Source of the DNA: an uncultured Muribaculaceae bacterium
Lineage (GTDB): Bacteria; Bacteroidota; Bacteroidia; Bacteroidales; Muribaculaceae
Reading direction: 5' to 3'
Length of the DNA: 64,000 nucleotides
Assembly (NCBI GenBank): GCA_910588065.1
Contig: CAJUPZ010000013.1
Location: 15,265 to 79,264 of the forward strand
Numbering within the stretch: the first letter of the stretch is position 1; the number at the start of each line of letters is the position of its first letter. Positions 61,621 to 64,000 of this stretch are shown piece by piece. The translations under genes and the position numbers were made by a program. The notes beneath the pieces are model-generated. The model worked only from the letters and a program-made list of their open reading frames with translations, was not told the DNA's origin and ran no database searches.

Positions 61621-62789
61621 GATTCGGGGTAAAGGAGATACGGTTTGCGCCTGGCTTTGAACGCCTTGACATCGTCGGCCCACGAGGCTTTGATTTCTTG
61701 GGCGGAGGCACCGCGCTCTATCATCGCGCGGATTTTGCCGTTGCCGGCAAGGAGTTCGAAGAATGAGGTGAAAAACTTGGCCGGCTTGCCCATAGCGCGA
61801 TATGCGTCGATGATGTATTCAAAATTTACCCCTTGGGCAATCATCTGCTCCTCGGGTATGGAGCGCAGATTGCGTCCGCGGCAACGCTTGCCGAGCTGTG
61901 GCGGCGTCTTCGCTCCCGGGCGCGAGGCAGGGGTGAAATAATAGTCGCCCTCCTTCATTGCGGGGTGGCCATATATTGTGAAGGGGGTATCTGTGCCGCG
62001 CCCGAGGCTTACGTCTGTAGCTTCGAAATAGCAAGTAGATGGATACATGTACACTGCCTTCATATCCGGCAGGTTTGGCGACGGAGCAATCGGCAGCTTG
62101 TAGCGTGTAGCGTGCGTATAGCCCTCGCATTCAACTACTTCAAGGGGCACTTTGGCTCCATTTTTGAGCCACCCCTCGCCATTGGCCATGAGGGCGAGCT
62201 CGCCGAGGGTCATGCCGTGAAGCGTGGGTATGGGCAGACGCCCCACTCCGCTGGCATATTTCATGTCGAGCACCGGACCGTCAACACTCATTCCATTGGG
62301 ATTTGGCCGGTCAAGCACCACAAACTCCTTACCGTATGCAGCAGCCGCATTCATGAGGTCAATCATGGTGCAGTAGTAGGTGTAAAACCTCAGGCCAACA
62401 TCCTGTATGTCAGTGACAATGACATCTATATTGTCCATCACCGACTTTGCCGGCATGCGCGTTTTGCCGTTGTAAAGCGATGCAATAGGTATTCCGGTTT
62501 TGGCATCCTTGCCGTTGGCAATATGCTCGCCGGCATCGGCATTGCCCCTGAATCCATGCTCGGGAGAGAATAATGTGGTGACATTCAGTCCGTTGTCAAG
62601 CATAATATCGAGAGTGTGCTTATCGCCAACCATGCCGGTGTGGTTGCTCAGCAGGGCAATGCGCTTGCCCTTGAGCATCGGCACATAAACAGAGGTGCGG
62701 GCTGCCCCCACAGTAACCTGGGCACACAAGGCCACAGGCAGAAAAACGAGCAGGAGCAGCATATATATAATAGGTGTATTCAGCTTCAT
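61617..62789 (-). CDS. namZ: Exo-beta-N-acetylmuramidase NamZ-like (DUF1343)
   Basis: From the ATG at 62789 the protein is 390 aa with a signal peptide (residues 1-23, LLLLVFLPVALCAQ). The DUF1343 core has IALLSNHTGMVGDKHTLDIM, LFSPEHGFRGNADAGEHI, DIQDVGLRFYTYYCTMIDLM and VLDRPNPNGM. NamZ removes terminal N-acetylmuramic acid from peptidoglycan fragments. The enzyme should act in the periplasm. A longer frame exists but the signal peptide sets the start. The following symporter could take up the released sugar. Confidence 0.93.
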   Translation of the reverse strand: MKLNTPIIYMLLLLVFLPVALCAQVTVGAARTSVYVPMLKGKRIALLSNHTGMVGDKHTLDIMLDNGLNVTTLFSPEHGFRGNADAGEHIANGKDAKTGIPIASLYNGKTRMPAKSVMDNIDVIVTDIQDVGLRFYTYYCTMIDLMNAAAAYGKEFVVLDRPNPNGMSVDGPVLDMKYASGVGRLPIPTLHGMTLGELALMANGEGWLKNGAKVPLEVVECEGYTHATRYKLPIAPSPNLPDMKAVYMYPSTCYFEATDVSLGRGTDTPFTIYGHPAMKEGDYYFTPASRPGAKTPPQLGKRCRGRNLRSIPEEQMIAQGVNFEYIIDAYRAMGKPAKFFTSFFELLAGNGKIRAMIERGASAQEIKASWADDVKAFKARRKPYLLYPES

Positions 62790-62873
62790 ATCGCAGGAAA
62801 TGTAAATGAGTTTGTAAAGGTATGCAGAAAAATCGATTGTCCGTGCCTCAAAAGGGTCACTCATCACTAAATA

Positions 62874-62903
62874 TTGTTAACGATGTGTACCTCCCTTGTA
62901 CAA
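62874..62903. promoter_or_regulatory. Possible biotin-repressor operator before bioB
   Basis: TTGTTAACG and CTTGTACAA flank 12 bp and are partly palindromic, with TTGT/ACAA at the outer ends as in BirA operators. The spacing is shorter than in known operators and the inner bases differ. It overlaps the upstream part of the bioB promoter, where a repressor would act. Confidence 0.25.
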
Positions 62904-62908
62904 AGCAG

Positions 62909-62916
62909 TAATTTTG
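62909..62916 (+). promoter_or_regulatory. Promoter -7 box for bioB
   Basis: TAATTTTG matches TAnnTTTG, 25 bp before the bioB ATG. Confidence 0.5.
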
Positions 62917-62941
62917 TCAAGAAAAGAAGAAAAACCGGACA

Positions 62942-63913
62942 ATGACAACACTTGAAGATATAACCGCCCGCGCGCTCCGCGGAATCCCCGCGACAGTAGA
63001 GGAAGCCGCGGCCCTCAACGACAGATATACCACAGACGAGCTGTGTGACGCAGCTGACAACGTGCGCACTGCCCGCACCGGCAATGATATAGATACCTGC
63101 TCGATTGTGAATGCCCGCTCGGGACGCTGCCCCGAAGACTGCAAATGGTGCGCCCAGAGCGCCCACCACAAAACAGGTATTGACGAGTACGACATCATAC
63201 CAGAAAAGGAGTTGCTGGAATCACTCAAATCAAATACCGACCGCGGGGTAAGGAGATTCTCTCTGGTGACAAGCGGTCGCCGCGTGTCGTCCGCTCAGAT
63301 TGACCGGTTCTGCAATCTATACCGGCTTGCCCGCAGCAAAAGCAGCATTAACCTCTGCGCATCGATGGGACTGCTCGGCAAAGAGGAGTTGCAGAAACTG
63401 CGAGATGCCGGAGTGAAACGCTACCACTGCAACCTCGAAACATCCTCAAGCTACTTTCCAAACCTCTGCACCACCCACACCCACGCCGACAAACTGCGCA
63501 CCATAGCCGCAGCAATAGAGGTGGGCATGGAAGTGTGCAGCGGAGGCATAATAGGCATGGGCGAGAGCATGACCCAACGCCTGGAGCTTGCTCAGGAAGC
63601 GCGTCAGGCAGGAGCAGTGTCAATACCCATCAACATTCTCCAGCCGATAAAAGGGACACCGCTTGAAAATCAGCAGCTTATAAGCGAGGATGAGGTGGCG
63701 CGCACCGTAGCGCTGATGCGCTTTGTAGCCCCCGACTGCACACTCCGATTTGCCGGAGGACGTGCGCGCCTGAGCAAAGCCACCACCGAACGGATTCTCC
63801 GCGGCGGCATGAACGGGGCGCTTGTCGGAGATATGCTCACAACCATAGGCAACAACATTGATCAGGACTATAAAATGTTCAAGGACAATGGCTTTACAGT
63901 TGCCGGGCAATAA
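62942..63913 (+). CDS. bioB: Biotin synthase
   Basis: A 323-residue radical SAM enzyme that inserts sulfur into dethiobiotin. The 4Fe-4S motif is CPEDCKWCAQS, preceded by CSIVNARSGR. The 2Fe-2S ligands are in SLVTSGRR, NLCASMG and ETSSSYFPN, with the arginine in CTLRFAGGRAR. It has its own promoter. The rest of the biotin pathway is not in the window; 87 bp follow the stop with nothing recognisable. Confidence 0.96.
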   Translation: MTTLEDITARALRGIPATVEEAAALNDRYTTDELCDAADNVRTARTGNDIDTCSIVNARSGRCPEDCKWCAQSAHHKTGIDEYDIIPEKELLESLKSNTDRGVRRFSLVTSGRRVSSAQIDRFCNLYRLARSKSSINLCASMGLLGKEELQKLRDAGVKRYHCNLETSSSYFPNLCTTHTHADKLRTIAAAIEVGMEVCSGGIIGMGESMTQRLELAQEARQAGAVSIPINILQPIKGTPLENQQLISEDEVARTVALMRFVAPDCTLRFAGGRARLSKATTERILRGGMNGALVGDMLTTIGNNIDQDYKMFKDNGFTVAGQ

Positions 63914-64000
63914 AGCTATCGCTGCGAAAACAGAGCGAAAATCGGCTGTAGATTCCAAATCGAAGTGCAAAATTTGAGGAGGAATTTGCATTAGAGAAAC

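Overview
The window is typical Bacteroidales (Bacteroidota) chromosome, probably a gut member of the Muribaculaceae or a near relative. The evidence is: TAnnTTTG-type -7 promoter boxes before many genes, a type IX secretion (PorZ) protein with an IYPNP-type sorting domain, a hmuYRSTUV-type haem operon, a subclass A2 class A beta-lactamase, calycin-like and HmuY lipoproteins, and few Shine-Dalgarno sequences. The family-level placement is inference. No rRNA, tRNA, CRISPR array or complete insertion sequence was seen.

Layout. 1-6661 (minus): one operon nadA-leuS-rdgB-porZ, the last cut by the window edge. 7086-11241 (minus): upp, MATE exporter, PatB-type lyase and DUF3737, ending at a clear intrinsic terminator. 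11452-18600: pldA, gapA, mscL, RNase HI, an alanine-dehydrogenase-like protein, aroK, DUF2851 and an outer-membrane barrel protein. 18738-25759 (plus): argS, Bax-inhibitor-like protein, polyprenyl synthase, Na/Pi cotransporter, orphan response regulator, rnhB. 25769-30164: lipoprotein beta-lactamase, a four-domain sulfur-transfer fusion (CoA-disulfide-reductase-like, rhodanese, TusA, DsrE) and divergent OxyR. 30165-30730: a mosaic of short hairpin repeats. 30731-40814: a regulator combining a complete RIC/YtfE-type di-iron site with a LuxR DNA-binding domain, divergent from a haem operon (calycin-like lipoprotein, HmuY, HmuR, HmuS, HmuT, HmuU, HmuV). 40799-43106: a DUF6291-like protein, a second hairpin mosaic with exact 230-bp tandem repeats, and tcdA. 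43228-51396: DUF486 protein, aqpZ, pyrG-yidC-ferritin, and a phosphoesterase-propeller fusion. 51579-58475: ruvB with flippase, DUF389 protein, glycosyltransferase, radical SAM and LD-carboxypeptidase genes. 58591-62789 (minus): overlapping namZ-symporter-WYL-trmD. 62942-63913: bioB.

How it fits together. The 26.7-40.8 kb stretch looks like an iron, haem, sulfur and redox district. OxyR faces a sulfur-transferase fusion, and a predicted di-iron transcription factor faces the haem uptake and dechelation operon. The namZ-symporter pair suggests salvage of peptidoglycan amino sugars. The most unusual non-coding content is the pair of hairpin mosaics at about 30.2-30.7 and 41.5-42.3 kb. They share the same modules in both orientations: variable hairpin cores between constant linkers.
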